DNA of 64,000 nucleotides, taken from contig DDUM01000020.1 in the NCBI GenBank assembly GCA_002344795.1, positions 18,788 through 82,787 of the forward strand, read 5' to 3'. This stretch comes from Flammeovirgaceae bacterium UBA2338. Its GTDB lineage: Bacteria > Bacteroidota > Bacteroidia > Cytophagales > Cyclobacteriaceae. The position numbers and the translations under genes were made by a program. Positions 45,063 to 53,713 of the stretch are shown here, one piece after another. The number at the start of each line of letters is the position of its first letter. The stretch's first letter is position 1. Under the pieces are notes generated by a model. That model worked only from the letters and a program-made list of their open reading frames with translations, was not told where the DNA came from and did no database searches.

Positions 45063-46184
45063 ATGTCAACAAAACGAGATTACTACGAAATACTTGGTGT
45101 AAGCAAGAGTGCTTCTGCTGATGAAATCAAAAAGGCTTACCGCAAAGTGGCCATTCAATTTCACCCGGATAAGAATCCAAACGATAAAGTTTCAGAAGAA
45201 AAGTTTAAAGAGGCAGCTGAAGCCTATGAGGTATTGCGAGATGCTGACAAGCGTGCTCAGTACGATAGGTTTGGTCATTCCCGTCCTGGCAGAGGTGGCT
45301 TCCAGGGCAGTGAGATGAACATGGACGATATCTTCAGCCAATTTGGAGACATCTTTGGTGGAGGGGGCGGTAGTCCATTTGATAGTTTCTTTGGAGGGGG
45401 TAGCTCTCGCTCACGCCAGCGCAAGGGTTCTAATCTTCGAATAAAACTCAAGCTTTCGTTAGAAGAGATAGCCAACGGAGTAGAGAAAAAAATTAAAGTA
45501 CACCGTTTGGTGAAAGCCGATGGTGTCACTTTCAAAAATTGTCAAACTTGCGGAGGTTCAGGCCAGGTACGCAAAGTAGTTAACACCATGCTTGGGCAGA
45601 TGGTCTCTACATCAGCCTGTCCTAGTTGTGGTGGTGCAGGACAATTGGTAGACAAAAGACCTCCGGGAATTGATAGCTCAGGCCTTCAATCCAAGGAAGA
45701 ACTGATCACCATAAAAATCCCTGCCGGAGTAAGTGAAGGAATGCAGCTTTCTATGTCTGGCAAAGGAAATGATGCTCCTGGTGGTGGCCCGGCAGGAGAT
45801 CTGCTCATTCTGGTAGAAGAGCAAGAGAATAAGGTGCTAAAGCGTGATGGCAACAATGTGATCTATGATCTCTATCTCAACTTTGTAGATGCAGCGCTGG
45901 GCACCTCGGTAGAAATCCCATCTATTGGCGGAAAGGTTCGCATAAAGATTGAACCCGGTACCCAAAGTGGCAAAATGCTCAGACTAAGGGGAAAAGGGGT
46001 AAAAGACATCAATGGCTATGGTACTGGCGACCAACTGATCTATATCAACGTGTGGGTGCCTAAAAAGCTCAACGCGGAAGAAAAAGAAAAACTGGAGAGC
46101 CTTCGCGAATCTCCTCATTTTCAGCCTCAGGCCGATAGCAGCGATAAAGGCTTCTTTGAGAGAATGAAGGAGTACTTTTCGTAA
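45063..46184 (+). CDS. dnaJ: Chaperone DnaJ with reduced zinc-binding region
   Basis: DnaJ delivers clients to DnaK and stimulates its ATPase. The 373-residue protein has the J domain (6-70) with HPD at 34-36, a Gly/Phe-rich linker (75-115) and the client-binding C-terminal domains. The zinc region contains only two CxxCxGxG-like repeats, CQTCGGSG (160-167) and CPSCGGAG (186-193), instead of four, so it should hold one zinc site, not two. It is co-transcribed with grpE. I believe such reduced DnaJ forms are known in Bacteroidota. Confidence 0.95.
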   Translation: MSTKRDYYEILGVSKSASADEIKKAYRKVAIQFHPDKNPNDKVSEEKFKEAAEAYEVLRDADKRAQYDRFGHSRPGRGGFQGSEMNMDDIFSQFGDIFGGGGGSPFDSFFGGGSSRSRQRKGSNLRIKLKLSLEEIANGVEKKIKVHRLVKADGVTFKNCQTCGGSGQVRKVVNTMLGQMVSTSACPSCGGAGQLVDKRPPGIDSSGLQSKEELITIKIPAGVSEGMQLSMSGKGNDAPGGGPAGDLLILVEEQENKVLKRDGNNVIYDLYLNFVDAALGTSVEIPSIGGKVRIKIEPGTQSGKMLRLRGKGVKDINGYGTGDQLIYINVWVPKKLNAEEKEKLESLRESPHFQPQADSSDKGFFERMKEYFS

Positions 46185-46303
46185 ATATTGCTAACCTTAA
46201 CACCACTTCTTCCGTATACTCTGTTCTATAGGTTATTTTTTCTCAGGTTTCACATCTAAAATGCCGTGAAACTTGAAAGGAGATAGTTCCGTAAACTTAA
46301 ACT

Positions 46304-47200
46304 ATGTGGAAGTATTTTTTGATAGCTTCTGTTGGCAGTGCAGTCGTAAGTAACAGTTTTGGTCAAATCAAGAAGCAGTTTTCTGTTGAAGACAGGGAAA
46401 TTGTGGAGAAAGTTGAGCTTAAACTAAGTACCAAAACGGGTAACTGCTTTATTCGGCCAAGCCAAAATTCCGATCTGCTTAATATTTATAGCAATCAGGA
46501 CCTGGGTGACTATGGTCATGCCTTTCGTAATGATATTCAGGGAAATACCGCCATGGTGAGCCTGTCACTGGAGCAAGAAGGCAATAGAGGAGTCGGTCAA
46601 AAAATCTCCTATCAGGTTTTAGGCCGGGAAGAACGTCCTTCAGAAAAATTCTGGAAAGTATACCTCACCGAGAATAAACCCTATTCCCTTGAGCTGGATT
46701 ATGGACTGGGCAATGCCAATATTGATCTCTCAGGCCTATCAATCCAACAATTAAAAATTAAAACAGGCAGTGCAGATGTAAATGTTTTCTATGGATCTGG
46801 TGCAGAGAACAAAATCAAAATGGATACTTTTTTCGTAAAAGTGGACATGGGATCGTTAACTGCCAGGCAACTCAATCTTGCCAGATCGAGTGTGGTAATG
46901 GCAAACGTGGGTTTTGGAAACATTATGCTCGATTATAGCGACACACCTACCAATAGCAACCATGTGAAGGGAAGCATTGGTGCGGGCAATCTTGTTGTTC
47001 TTCTTCCAGGCGCTGACACCCCTGTAATGGTAAAAATCAACAATTCGTGGCTGTGTAGCCTCGAGCTTTGTAAAAGTCTCAAACGGGTAAGTGAAAATAC
47101 CTTTGTCAACAGTGCTTATACTGAAGGTGGAAAAAATACCCTCACATTCGATTTGGATGTCTCTTTGGGAAAGATTGTCTTTAAAGACAAATCGGAATAA
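46304..47200 (+). CDS. Secreted beta-repeat protein (DUF4097/toast-rack-like)
   Basis: A 298-residue protein with a signal peptide (MWKYFLIASVGSAVVSNSFG). The body consists of repeated short strands such as YSLELDYGLGNANIDLSGLS, QLKIKTGSADVNVFYGSG, FFVKVDMGSLTARQLNLARS and VVMANVGFGNIMLDYSD, the regular pattern of toast-rack or single-stranded beta-helix domains. I cannot assign a named family with certainty. It is followed 89 bases later by an ABC transporter pair on the same strand. Function is unknown. Confidence 0.7.
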   Translation: MWKYFLIASVGSAVVSNSFGQIKKQFSVEDREIVEKVELKLSTKTGNCFIRPSQNSDLLNIYSNQDLGDYGHAFRNDIQGNTAMVSLSLEQEGNRGVGQKISYQVLGREERPSEKFWKVYLTENKPYSLELDYGLGNANIDLSGLSIQQLKIKTGSADVNVFYGSGAENKIKMDTFFVKVDMGSLTARQLNLARSSVVMANVGFGNIMLDYSDTPTNSNHVKGSIGAGNLVVLLPGADTPVMVKINNSWLCSLELCKSLKRVSENTFVNSAYTEGGKNTLTFDLDVSLGKIVFKDKSE

Positions 47201-47289
47201 GCCTATTTTTTTTGGTAATTTCAGCTTCTACTGATAATTCTATCACTATTTTTGATCCCTATCCTTTAGATGGACTTTGACCTAAGCCT

Positions 47290-48204
47290 GTGAACCAACT
47301 CGTAGTTGAAAATGTAACCAAACGATACGCTAACCATACTGCGTTAGATAATGTAAGTCTTTCTGTGCCCGATCAAAGTATCTATGGTCTGCTAGGTCCC
47401 AATGGTGCAGGTAAAACCACATTGATCAGAATCATCAATCAAATCATCGATGCCAACGAAGGAACCATTCTGGTAAATGGCGAAAAACTATCACCGCACC
47501 ACATTGCATTGATTGGATACCTCCCTGAAGAGCGCGGGCTCTACAAAAAATTAAAAGTGGGTGAGCAACTGATCTATCTCGCACGACTAAGGGGGCTCAG
47601 TAAAAGTGATGCGCTGGTGAGAATAAAGCATTGGATAGAAAAATTTGAAATTAAGGATTGGTGGGATAAAAAGATTGAAGATCTCTCCAAGGGCATGGCC
47701 CAAAAAATTCAATTCATCAGTACAGTTCTTCACGAGCCTAAACTCATCATCCTGGACGAACCTTTTTCGGGGTTTGATCCCGTTAATGCCAACCTGATAA
47801 GAGATGAAATTCTTGAATTAAGAGAAAAGGGAAGTACCATTATTTTTTCTACACACAGAATGGAGACTGTGGAAGAACTTTGTGATCACATTGCCCTTAT
47901 CAACAAATCAAAAAAAATACTGGAAGGTGCTAAAAAGGAAGTAAAAGCAAAGTATAGAACCAACACATTCATTGTAGAGCATAAAGGAGACTTCTCGCTG
48001 GAGGGCGAACACTATAAACACATCAGCCACCGCAACCTTGATGATGGTTATCTGGAGACTCAGATAAGAATTAAGTCCAGCAGAAACGCCAACCAACTCA
48101 TTCAGGATCTTGTAGGAGCAACAGAAATTCACGGGTTCAAGGAAAAGATACCCTCCATGAACGAAATATTTATTCAACTGGTAAACGGAGGAAGCGATGA
48201 ATAA
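47290..48204 (+). CDS. ABC transporter ATP-binding protein (NatA/DUF4162 type)
   Basis: The ATPase of an ABC-2 exporter. The start is GTG at 47290, giving MNQLVVENVTKRYANHTALD. The 304 residues show the Walker A LLGPNGAGKTTLIRI near 35-49, a Q-loop/LPEERGLYKKLKVGEQL near 77-93, the signature DLSKGMAQKIQF near 136-147, the Walker B KLIILDEPFSGFDPVNA near 158-174 and FSTHRMETVEELCD. The signature SKGMAQK is a variant of LSGGQ, common in NatA-like proteins with a DUF4162 C-terminus. It overlaps the permease gene by 8 bases. Confidence 0.92.
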   Translation: MNQLVVENVTKRYANHTALDNVSLSVPDQSIYGLLGPNGAGKTTLIRIINQIIDANEGTILVNGEKLSPHHIALIGYLPEERGLYKKLKVGEQLIYLARLRGLSKSDALVRIKHWIEKFEIKDWWDKKIEDLSKGMAQKIQFISTVLHEPKLIILDEPFSGFDPVNANLIRDEILELREKGSTIIFSTHRMETVEELCDHIALINKSKKILEGAKKEVKAKYRTNTFIVEHKGDFSLEGEHYKHISHRNLDDGYLETQIRIKSSRNANQLIQDLVGATEIHGFKEKIPSMNEIFIQLVNGGSDE

Positions 48205-49495
48205 AATATTTCTAATTATCCAACGGGAGTTTTTAAATCGTGTCCAGAAAAAATCGTTTCTGATCGCTACTATTTTATTGCCGCTCATATTCCCCACTAT
48301 AATTGCTATTATGGTTTATGCAGCCAAGGAGCAAGAGGAAGGTGCCAATAGTGAAGTCATTCACTTTGTAGACGAAAGTGGTCTCTTTAACCCTGAGGAC
48401 ATTAAAAGGTTTGAGCTAAAGCGATTTAATGGAAATATCGAGGATGCAAAAACGGCCTTTAGCAACAGTGACGATTTTGGATTGCTTCATATACCCAAAA
48501 TCAATTTGTCCCATCCATCGGGTGTTACACTTTACACAAAAATAAATCCGAGCCCCAATGATATAAACGACCTCGAATCAAAAATTGAATCACAGATCAA
48601 AGAAGCCAAAATGATCAAATTCAATATTGATCAACGCATACTTGACAGCCTAAAAACCGACATTTCAATACGATCAATAAACCTTAGCAAATCAGGCCAG
48701 GAGAAATCCAGTGATTCCAAAGTACTCTTCGGGATTGGTATGATTGGAGGTATTCTTATCTATATTTTCATTTTTGTTTATGGCGCTCAGATCATGCAGG
48801 GCGTAATCGAAGAAAAGACCAGCAAAGTGGTAGAAGTAATTGTTTCTTCGGTGCGCCCCTTTCAATTGATGTTGGGAAAAATATTGGGATTGGCATCTGT
48901 CGGGTTGTTGCAATTTCTAATATGGATAGTACTGATTACTTCTGTCTCCTCAATTGTACTTGGCTACTTCGGATTTGATATGCCACAGCAGGAAATGATG
49001 GATCAAATGGCCACACAACCCGGATATAACTCTGACTTTATGGATGTGATGCAAACAGTAAATGAAATGCCTGTTTTCTTCATCGTGTCTAGTTTTATAT
49101 TTTATTTTCTGGGTGGTTATCTTTTATATGGTGCGCTCTTCGCTGCTGTGGGATCCGCAGTAGATAGCCCTGCAGAAGCGCAACAATTCATTTTTCCGAT
49201 CACCATCCCTATGCTCATTTCTTATTTTGCGCTTTTCACTTTTATACTGGACAATCCGCACAGCACGATAAGTATTTGGCTCTCGATCATCCCATTCACC
49301 TCGCCTATTGCAATGATGGGGAGAATTGGGTTTGGCGTACCTCCCATTCAACTGGTAGCTTCAATTGTTTGCCTCATCGGAGGCTTTGTATTCACCACCT
49401 GGGTGGCTTCCCGTATTTACCGTATAGGAATATTAATGCATGGGTCCAAAGTAAGCTACAAGGTGTTGGTCAAATGGTTTATGATGAAGAGTTAA
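48197..49495 (+). CDS. ABC-2 type transporter permease (NatB-like)
   Basis: The 432-residue membrane partner of the ATPase gene it overlaps by 8 bases. It has one N-terminal membrane segment (about 20-38), a large periplasmic domain (40-175) and about six membrane segments in the C-terminal half, including VIEEKTSKVVEVIVSSVRPF (about 215-234), the typical ABC-2 cytoplasmic loop. NatAB-type systems export sodium or other substrates; the substrate here is unknown. Confidence 0.9.
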   Translation: MNKIFLIIQREFLNRVQKKSFLIATILLPLIFPTIIAIMVYAAKEQEEGANSEVIHFVDESGLFNPEDIKRFELKRFNGNIEDAKTAFSNSDDFGLLHIPKINLSHPSGVTLYTKINPSPNDINDLESKIESQIKEAKMIKFNIDQRILDSLKTDISIRSINLSKSGQEKSSDSKVLFGIGMIGGILIYIFIFVYGAQIMQGVIEEKTSKVVEVIVSSVRPFQLMLGKILGLASVGLLQFLIWIVLITSVSSIVLGYFGFDMPQQEMMDQMATQPGYNSDFMDVMQTVNEMPVFFIVSSFIFYFLGGYLLYGALFAAVGSAVDSPAEAQQFIFPITIPMLISYFALFTFILDNPHSTISIWLSIIPFTSPIAMMGRIGFGVPPIQLVASIVCLIGGFVFTTWVASRIYRIGILMHGSKVSYKVLVKWFMMKS

Positions 49496-49584
49496 TCTCC
49501 TTATTTGCATTAATGATAAAGTAACGCCATCTCTCCTCATCCACGCTTAGTCACTTACACCTTTTTTTCTTAACTTCATTAGTT

Positions 49585-50799
49585 ATGACGCGCAAGAGCA
49601 CATCGTCACCCATGGAGTTTTACCAGGACAACACCACCTTGAAATGGATTATTCTTGCTGTATCTACTATTATTAGCATTGGTTCCATCTACTACACCAA
49701 CATTTTAGTTGATCAACTCAAAGAAAGGGAAACGCGACAAGTCAGGTTGTATGCTCGTGCTTTGGAGTATACACTCAATGACGCTGAAAACAATATACTC
49801 TTTATTACAGAAGAGATCATTTATAAAAACAACAGCATTCCCACCATTTTGGTGAATGAAGAAGGGGAGTTTGTCTATTCCGGAAACTTAGACCTTGACC
49901 CGTCCTGGTCTCCTAAAAAGAAAAATGAAGTATTAGAACAGGAGCTAAAGGAAATGAAGGCCACCTATCCTCCAATTGATATCGTACTCAAGGATCCAAA
50001 TACAGGTGAGATTTTTGGAAGGCAGTATGTCTACTATAAAAATTCATTCTTACTCACCCAGTTGGTGGCTTATCCCTACATTCAACTTTCCGTCATTGCC
50101 ATATTTGGATTTATCTCCTATTTAGCATTTAACTATTCCAAAGCAGCAGAACAAAACAGAGTATGGGTAGGGCTTGCAAAGGAAACGGCACACCAATTGG
50201 GCACTCCCCTTTCTTCATTGATGGCATGGATTGAAGTGCTCAGAGATGACCCCGAGATTAAGAATAAAGGTATTGTAGATGAGCTGGATAAAGACATTAG
50301 AAAACTCACCATGGTTACGGAAAGGTTTTCAAGTATTGGCTCCGCGCCAACGCTGAAAGATGAAAACATCTACAGTCTAATCTCCAATGTGGTAAGTTAC
50401 CTGGAGCCGCGTGTATCCTCTAAGATTAAAATTGAACTCTACACCCTGTCCGAATCGATCATTGCGCGAGCACATGCTCCTCTTTTAGAGTGGGTTATTG
50501 AAAATCTTTGCAAAAATGCCGTAGATGCCATCGGGAGTTCTGGCACTATAGCCATAAAAATTTTAAGAGGCAGTGATGGGAAAGTATTTATCGATATTTC
50601 GGATACAGGCAAGGGCATTCCCAAAGGAAACATTGCCAATGTGTTTAAAGCAGGTTTTACTACTAAAAAAAGAGGATGGGGACTAGGACTCACACTGGCC
50701 AAAAGGATTGTAGAGCTGTACCACGGGGGTAAAATATTTGTAAAAACGTCCGATGAAGGCCAGGGCACAACCTTCAGAATTGAGCTAATCAGCGCATAA
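49585..50799 (+). CDS. Orphan sensor histidine kinase
   Basis: A 404-residue membrane kinase. Two membrane segments (about 20-40 and 160-182) enclose a periplasmic sensor region of 120 residues. The phospho-acceptor motif is AKETAHQLGTPLSSL with H203, a Gln-Leu-Gly variant of the usual H-E-L-R-T-P box. The ATPase domain has an N box ENLCKNAVDAI, DTGKGIPKGN (G1), FTTKKRGWGLGLTLAKRIVE (G2) and GTTFRIEL. No response regulator lies beside it. It lies 120 bases before atpD with no visible link. Confidence 0.9.
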   Translation: MTRKSTSSPMEFYQDNTTLKWIILAVSTIISIGSIYYTNILVDQLKERETRQVRLYARALEYTLNDAENNILFITEEIIYKNNSIPTILVNEEGEFVYSGNLDLDPSWSPKKKNEVLEQELKEMKATYPPIDIVLKDPNTGEIFGRQYVYYKNSFLLTQLVAYPYIQLSVIAIFGFISYLAFNYSKAAEQNRVWVGLAKETAHQLGTPLSSLMAWIEVLRDDPEIKNKGIVDELDKDIRKLTMVTERFSSIGSAPTLKDENIYSLISNVVSYLEPRVSSKIKIELYTLSESIIARAHAPLLEWVIENLCKNAVDAIGSSGTIAIKILRGSDGKVFIDISDTGKGIPKGNIANVFKAGFTTKKRGWGLGLTLAKRIVELYHGGKIFVKTSDEGQGTTFRIELISA

Positions 50800-50851
50800 C
50801 TCAAATAGCCTTCAATATCCTGTAAATAAGCCATCTTTCAGCATGAGTTTT

Positions 50852-50882
50852 TTTGCCTTTGAGGCTGAAACTACTACTTTTG
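50852..50882 (+). promoter_or_regulatory. Promoter of atpDC
   Basis: TTTG (50852-50855), 19 bases, then TACTTTTG (50875-50882), a complete match to the Bacteroidota -33/-7 consensus (TTTG, TANNTTTG). It would start transcription near 50888, about 30 bases before the atpD ATG. Confidence 0.75.
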
Positions 50883-50919
50883 CGGTCGGATTTTAACACC
50901 CTATAATAAACTAATACCG

Positions 50920-52428
50920 ATGGCAAATACCGGAAGAATTACTCAAGTAATCGGACCTGTGGTGGACGTAGCTTTTGATGGAGATGACTCTCAACTACCC
51001 AATATTCTTGACGCCCTTGAAGTGACTAAAACTGATGGCACCAGAATCGTGCTGGAAGTTCAGCAGCATCTGGGAGAAGACAGAGTAAGAACCGTGGCTA
51101 TGGATGGAACTGAGGGGCTGGTGCGTGGTGCAGTGGTTACAGATAGTGGCTCTCCTATTCAAATGCCAATTGGCGAAGAGATTAAAGGAAGGCTTTTTAA
51201 CGTGATCGGTGAAGTAATTGACGGTATTCCAAAACCAAAGACTACAAATTCACTGCCAATTCACCGCGCAGCTCCCCTATATGAAAACTTATCTGTCTCT
51301 TCTGAGGTACTCTATACAGGTATCAAGGTAATTGACCTTATCGAACCTTATGTAAAAGGTGGTAAGATTGGTCTTTTCGGTGGTGCCGGTGTGGGTAAGA
51401 CGGTATTGATTCAAGAATTGATCAACAACATCGCGAAAGCATACTCAGGTCTTTCAGTATTTGCAGGTGTGGGTGAGCGTACACGTGAAGGTAATGACCT
51501 TTTGCGTGAGATGATCGAAGCAGGCATTATCAACTACGGTGAAGAATTTGTAAAATCATTGCATGCAGGCGGTTGGGATCTTTCTAAGGTAAACATTGAA
51601 AAATTAAGAGACTCTAAAGCAACCTTCGTATTCGGTCAGATGAATGAGCCTCCCGGAGCACGTGCCCGTGTGGCCTTGTCCGGTTTGACTGTGGCAGAGT
51701 ATTTCCGTGATGGTGACGGAACCGGAAAAGGGAAGGATATCCTTTTCTTTATTGATAATATCTTCCGCTTTACTCAGGCTGGTTCTGAGGTATCTGCTCT
51801 TTTGGGTCGTATGCCATCTGCTGTGGGTTACCAGCCTACGCTGGCAACAGAAATGGGTGCCATGCAGGAACGTATTACTTCTACCAAACACGGCTCCATT
51901 ACATCCGTTCAGGCCGTTTATGTACCTGCGGATGACTTGACTGACCCTGCTCCAGCAACTACCTTCTCTCACTTGGATGCTACCACCGTATTGTCCCGTA
52001 AGATTGCTGAATTGGGTATTTACCCTGCAGTGGATCCTTTGGACTCTACTTCAAGGATTCTTCGTGCAGACATCGTGGGTGAGGAACACTACAACTGTGC
52101 GCAACGTGTGAAAGAAACATTGCAGCGCTACAAAGAACTACAAGATATTATTGCCATCCTGGGTATGGACGAACTGTCTGACGAAGATAAATTGGTTGTT
52201 CACCGCGCCAGAAGGGTACAGCGCTTCTTATCACAACCTTTCCACGTAGCGGAAGCGTTTACAGGATTGAAAGGTGTGTTGGTAGACATCAAAGATACCA
52301 TCAAAGGGTTCAACATGATCTTGGATGGTGAAATGGACCAATACCCTGAAGCTGCCTTCAATCTTGTAGGAACAATAGAGGATGCAGCTGAAAAAGGAGA
52401 GCGCCTGATAGCAGAAGCTAAAGCATAA
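50920..52428 (+). CDS. atpD: ATP synthase F1 subunit beta
   Basis: The catalytic subunit of F1. The 502 residues contain the P-loop GLFGGAGVGKTVLIQELINN near 152-171, the Walker B DILFFIDNIFRFTQAGSEVS near 270-289, GERTREGNDLLREMIEAG (catalytic Glu) near 186-203 and ALLGRMPSAVGYQPTLATEMG near 290-310. It is followed after 5 bases by atpC. The other ATP synthase genes are not in the window, so the operon is split, as is common in Bacteroidota. Confidence 0.97.
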   Translation: MANTGRITQVIGPVVDVAFDGDDSQLPNILDALEVTKTDGTRIVLEVQQHLGEDRVRTVAMDGTEGLVRGAVVTDSGSPIQMPIGEEIKGRLFNVIGEVIDGIPKPKTTNSLPIHRAAPLYENLSVSSEVLYTGIKVIDLIEPYVKGGKIGLFGGAGVGKTVLIQELINNIAKAYSGLSVFAGVGERTREGNDLLREMIEAGIINYGEEFVKSLHAGGWDLSKVNIEKLRDSKATFVFGQMNEPPGARARVALSGLTVAEYFRDGDGTGKGKDILFFIDNIFRFTQAGSEVSALLGRMPSAVGYQPTLATEMGAMQERITSTKHGSITSVQAVYVPADDLTDPAPATTFSHLDATTVLSRKIAELGIYPAVDPLDSTSRILRADIVGEEHYNCAQRVKETLQRYKELQDIIAILGMDELSDEDKLVVHRARRVQRFLSQPFHVAEAFTGLKGVLVDIKDTIKGFNMILDGEMDQYPEAAFNLVGTIEDAAEKGERLIAEAKA

Positions 52429-52433
52429 GAAGT

Positions 52434-52679
52434 ATGCACTTAGAAATAATTACACCAGAACAAAAAGTATTCAATGGGGAAGTGCATATCGCTACATTCC
52501 CAGGTTTAGACGGATCATTTCAGATTTTGAATGGTCACGCTCCTCTGGTAAGCTTATTAAAAGAAGGAGAAGTAGTTTATAAATCAAAAGAGGCTACCAA
52601 CAACCTTAAAATAACCGGGGGCGTTGTGGAAGTAATGAATAACAAAGTGATTCTCCTTGCTGACGGATTAGCTGAATAA
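52434..52679 (+). CDS. atpC: ATP synthase F1 subunit epsilon, N-terminal domain only
   Basis: An 81-residue epsilon chain beginning MHLEIITPEQKVFNGEVHIA, with FPGLDGSFQILNGHAPLVSL at about 24-43, the core of the beta-sandwich domain. The C-terminal helical domain (which inhibits ATP hydrolysis in E. coli, whose epsilon is about 138 residues) is missing. A strong terminator follows at 52698-52728, so this is the natural end, not a frameshift. Confidence 0.92.
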   Translation: MHLEIITPEQKVFNGEVHIATFPGLDGSFQILNGHAPLVSLLKEGEVVYKSKEATNNLKITGGVVEVMNNKVILLADGLAE

Positions 52680-52697
52680 TTTTGATTGTTAATTAAT

Positions 52698-52728
52698 AAA
52701 AAAAGAGGCTCAAGAGCCTCTTTTTTTT
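52698..52728. terminator. Bidirectional terminator between atpC and the opposing lipoprotein operon
   Basis: AAAAAAAGAGGCT (52698-52710) and its partner AGCCTC plus eight T (52715-52728) form a stem with a CAAG loop. A-run before and T-run after give a U-tail on both strands, so it can end both atpC and the minus-strand operon. Confidence 0.88.
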
Positions 52729-52796
52729 GTTCTTAATTTTAAGCTACCCGTTGGAGTTTACCAATAGAGGTCTTTCTTTTTTAGAAGATTTTTTCT

Positions 52797-53315
52797 CTAC
52801 TGCCTCACCAGCCACTTCACAAAGAATACAACTCCGATAATCATCGCAATACCCCCTAAAATATAAAACACGTCACCACTAATGATTAAAGCTACAAAAC
52901 CTATCGCCCCAAAAATGGCGGCAAGTCTCAAGTCGTTGTCCATAGCATTGGCTTTTTTCGCTGCTTTAACACTCTCCTTTTTATCTTTTATATACTTTTT
53001 TATATCTGCCCTCAGTTCCTTCCGTTCAGATTTAGACATCTGAGCATAGGTCTTTCTCACCTCCATGGAATTTACTGCCATCACTTCAGCACTGTTACCC
53101 TTTGGGGTTTCTGCAACCAAAAATGTATTTTCTTTACTGGCGAGAAGCTGTTCCGCATCAACGGGCGCTACTTCCTTTTCTAAATGAATGGCTACTGTAC
53201 TTTCTGATTTCTTACCTGAGTTGTAATCATATTGATCAAAATGGTAGGCATACTTTGGAGCAGAGCATGATGCAAGAAGAACTATGGCCAGCAGATAATA
53301 CAGTTTTGATTTCAT
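52797..53315 (-). CDS. Hypothetical lipoprotein with C-terminal membrane segments
   Basis: A 172-residue protein with a lipobox VLLASCSAP (Cys near 17), a charged central part with KSERKELRADIKKYIKDKKE (about 94-113), and two hydrophobic segments at the end (LAAIFGAIGFVALIISG and YILGGIAMIIGVVFFVKWL). I do not recognise the family. It ends the minus-strand operon after the DUF6787-like gene, 11 bases downstream of it. Confidence 0.72.
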   Translation of the reverse strand: MKSKLYYLLAIVLLASCSAPKYAYHFDQYDYNSGKKSESTVAIHLEKEVAPVDAEQLLASKENTFLVAETPKGNSAEVMAVNSMEVRKTYAQMSKSERKELRADIKKYIKDKKESVKAAKKANAMDNDLRLAAIFGAIGFVALIISGDVFYILGGIAMIIGVVFFVKWLVRQ

Positions 53316-53326
53316 AGCATTACTTG

Positions 53327-53686
53327 TTAAGGTTTTGTTTTCCTAAATATAGATAATACCCGATGAAAGAACCGCTTTTCAAAAGACCAAAAGAAGCGGA
53401 ATTGCCCGAAAATTATCCCATAGAATAGAAGTAAAATATTGTAGACAGGTAAAATCAGTATATAATAGAGCACCGAAACCCATATTGGCATTTCACCCTC
53501 CACACCAAAAAATTGGAGTACGGGCTCTTTAATAAATAATACAGTAAATCCGGTACAGGCAAAAACCACCAAAATAATGATTACCTGTAATGCACTCTCC
53601 ACTTTCCACCGGTCTTTAAGCTTATGTATCCAGTCCACTTTTAATCTATTTAAATGTGTAGTGGCCAAGTTATGGAAAGCCAACAA
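53327..53686 (-). CDS. Small membrane protein, possibly DUF6787 family
   Basis: This protein of up to 119 residues has the segment WKVESALQVIIILVVFACTG, a second membrane segment PVYNILLLFYGIIFGQFRFF, and a basic C-terminus FEKRFFHRVLSIFRK. It resembles the DUF6787 type known from Bacteroidota, from memory only. No ATG is available at the N-terminus; the start may be TTG at 53686 or GTG at about 53641 (VDWIHKLKDRW), so its length is uncertain. It lies between an RluA gene and a lipoprotein gene. Confidence 0.6.
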   Translation of the reverse strand: MLAFHNLATTHLNRLKVDWIHKLKDRWKVESALQVIIILVVFACTGFTVLFIKEPVLQFFGVEGEMPIWVSVLYYILILPVYNILLLFYGIIFGQFRFFWSFEKRFFHRVLSIFRKTKP

Positions 53687-53713
53687 AGATTTATAGCCGC
53701 AAAAGGAATGAGA

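Noticed and set aside
46244..46275. CAGGTTTCAC / GTGAAACTTG hairpin upstream of the beta-repeat protein
   Set aside because: One mismatch, a 12-base loop and no T-tract; not enough for a terminator or a known leader.
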